A stretch of DNA of 64,000 bases from Flavobacteriaceae bacterium (GTDB lineage: Bacteria > Bacteroidota > Bacteroidia > Flavobacteriales > Flavobacteriaceae). The DNA lies in assembly GCA_016744415.1 (NCBI GenBank), contig JADGEL010000002.1, positions 372,001-436,000 on the forward strand, given 5' to 3'. How positions within the stretch are numbered: the stretch's first letter is position 1; each line of letters begins with the position of its first letter. The notes beneath the pieces are model-generated. The model was not told where the DNA came from. It made no database searches and was given only the letters and a program-made list of their open reading frames with translations. Of the stretch, positions 62,948 to 64,000 are shown in pieces. A program made the translations under genes and the position numbers.

Positions 62948-63907
62948 ATGAATATATCGGTTGTCATTCCGTTGTTGAATGAAGACGAATCTTTACAAGA
63001 ATTATACGATTGGATTGTACGTGTTGTACAATCCAATCAGTATTCTTATGAAATCCTATTTATAGACGATGGCAGTACAGATAATTCATGGAATGTTATT
63101 GAGCAATTAGCACAAAAAGATAGCAATGTAAAGGGCATAAAATTCCAAACCAACTACGGAAAATCACAAGCATTAAACGCTGGATTTAAAATTGCTCAAG
63201 GCGATGTTGTTATTACTATGGATGCTGATTTACAAGATAGCCCTGATGAAATACCTGAATTGTACAATTCTATTATTCTAGACAAATTAGACTTAGTTTC
63301 TGGTTGGAAAAAAAAGCGTTATGATTCTAAAATCAGAAAAAATATCCCTTCAAAACTATTCAACTGGGCAGCAAGAAAAACATCAGGCTTACATCTCCAC
63401 GATTTTAATTGCGGACTCAAAGCTTATAGCAATGAAGTTATAAAAAATGTAGATGTGTATGGCGAAATGCATCGCTATATTCCTGTACTAGCAAAAAATG
63501 CTGGCTTTGTAAAAATTGATGAAAAAGTAGTACAGCACCAAGCCAGAAAATATGGAGAAACCAAATTTGGAATGGAACGCTTTATACATGGTTTTCTCGA
63601 TTTAATAACTATTTGGTTTTTATCAAAATTTGGTAAAAGCCCCATGCACCTCTTTGGGTTATTAGGGAGCTTGATGTTTGCCATTGGTTTTTTATCTACA
63701 GTATTTATAGGTATTTCAAAACTAATGCGCTTATTTTACTACCATACTCCTGCAAAATTGATAACAGATAACCCTTGGTTTTATATTGCCTTGACAACCA
63801 TGATTATTGGAACTTTATTTTTCCTATCCGGATTTTTAGGTGAACTTATTTTACGTACAAAAAGAGATGAAACTCGCTATAATATTAGCGATAAGATTCA
63901 TCTTTAA
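62948..63907 (+). CDS. Glycosyltransferase family 2, membrane-anchored (DPM/GtrB-like)
   Basis: 319 aa. The GT-A domain (about 1-215) has VVIPLLNEDESL, FIDDGSTDNSW and TMDADLQDSPDE with the DxD metal site. Two C-terminal membrane segments (around FGLLGSLMFAIGFLSTVFIG and FYIALTTMIIGTLFFLSGFLG) make it a polyprenyl-phosphate glycosyltransferase-like enzyme of the GtrB/ArnC type. It probably transfers a sugar to a lipid carrier at the inner membrane. Confidence 0.92.
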   Translation: MNISVVIPLLNEDESLQELYDWIVRVVQSNQYSYEILFIDDGSTDNSWNVIEQLAQKDSNVKGIKFQTNYGKSQALNAGFKIAQGDVVITMDADLQDSPDEIPELYNSIILDKLDLVSGWKKKRYDSKIRKNIPSKLFNWAARKTSGLHLHDFNCGLKAYSNEVIKNVDVYGEMHRYIPVLAKNAGFVKIDEKVVQHQARKYGETKFGMERFIHGFLDLITIWFLSKFGKSPMHLFGLLGSLMFAIGFLSTVFIGISKLMRLFYYHTPAKLITDNPWFYIALTTMIIGTLFFLSGFLGELILRTKRDETRYNISDKIHL

Positions 63908-63922
63908 ACTTCTATAAAATAG

Positions 63923-63930
63923 TATATTTG
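63923..63930 (+). promoter_or_regulatory. -7 element before the last gene
   Basis: TATATTTG matches TAnnTTTG, 23 bases before the ATG at 63954. The same AGTATATTTGTT string occurs before the DUF4199 gene at 62371. Confidence 0.4.
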
Positions 63931-63953
63931 TTTTCTAATAAAAGAATACCATT

Positions 63954-64000
63954 ATGGATAATAATCAGATTTTAAAAAAAGCCAATGAATGGCTATCTGA
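63954..64000 (+). CDS. 5' end of a gene, probably phospho-sugar mutase
   Basis: Fifteen codons (MDNNQILKKANEWLS) run off the right edge. The helix-type start with a NEWL tryptophan is like N-termini of Bacteroidota phosphoglucomutase/phosphomannomutases, which I recall following this glycosyltransferase in related genomes. The fragment is too short for a firm call. Confidence 0.4.
   Translation, partial: MDNNQILKKANEWLS

Noticed and set aside
1-64000. tRNA genes, CRISPR arrays, prophage or insertion sequences
   Set aside because: I looked in all intergenic gaps and saw no cloverleaf, spaced direct repeats, integrase or transposase.

Overview
The window is AT-rich chromosomal DNA from a marine-type Flavobacteriaceae (Bacteroidota, near the Olleya/Lacinutrix/Winogradskyella group). 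The evidence is three proteins with type B type-IX-secretion C-terminal domains in one run and a fourth beside them, TonB-dependent receptors with N-terminal carboxypeptidase-regulatory-like domains, a Bacteroidota-type LptD/TamB set, menaquinone genes, and promoters of the Bacteroidota form TTG-N20-TAnnTTTG. Species is not determinable. I saw no prophage, insertion sequence, CRISPR array, rRNA or tRNA gene. Coordinates are exact for stop codons; several starts are revised as explained in the entries.

Layout. 1-7.5 kb: 5' end of menE, two divergent DUF3857/transglutaminase-like proteins, a T9SS-sorted protein, a CPBP membrane protease and menC. 7.5-12.7 kb: threonine degradation (kbl, tdh) with a divergent Lrp-type regulator, a sterol-desaturase-family hydroxylase, an SRPBCC protein and a metallo-beta-lactamase-fold hydrolase. 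12.7-20 kb: a metal-uptake-like locus with two TonB receptors, each preceded by a small membrane protein carrying a CNGKCYL cysteine motif, plus a BNR-repeat protein with a CQCC motif. 20-26.4 kb: one long minus-strand operon (amidase, MCE protein, AhpD-like protein, two Fe-S oxidoreductase subunits, HAD protein, menA). 26.5-37.5 kb: envelope biogenesis (lptD, tamB-like), ridA, tsaD, and an ECF sigma operon with a coiled-coil repeat protein. 37.7-40 kb: cold-shock protein and an ABC exporter. 40-51.4 kb: four large secreted proteins with gliding-motility/T9SS type B C-termini. 51.5-55.8 kb: a second ECF sigma operon, an orphan zincin, a VOC protein with a WYL regulator and a frameshifted small gene. 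55.9-64 kb: RluA-type pseudouridine synthase, small lipoprotein, uvrB, esterase-like lipoprotein, transaldolase-like fsa, the SRP RNA, DUF4199 protein, family 2 glycosyltransferase and the start of a probable phospho-sugar mutase.

Most interesting region. The receptor at 12766-15027 carries C174-x3-M178 and H355-x-M357. This matches in motif and in spacing the CxxxM/HxM copper site known from Pseudomonas OprC. Its gene sits beside small cysteine/histidine-rich membrane proteins and a cysteine-motif beta-propeller protein, which together look like a Bacteroidota copper-acquisition locus. Other points worth a second look are the menaquinone genes scattered between unrelated insertions, a catalytic/pseudo-catalytic transglutaminase pair, an internal module duplication in the largest T9SS protein, a TamB-like gene whose membrane anchor lies in frame upstream without a normal start codon, and an SRP RNA whose promoter can be read exactly.
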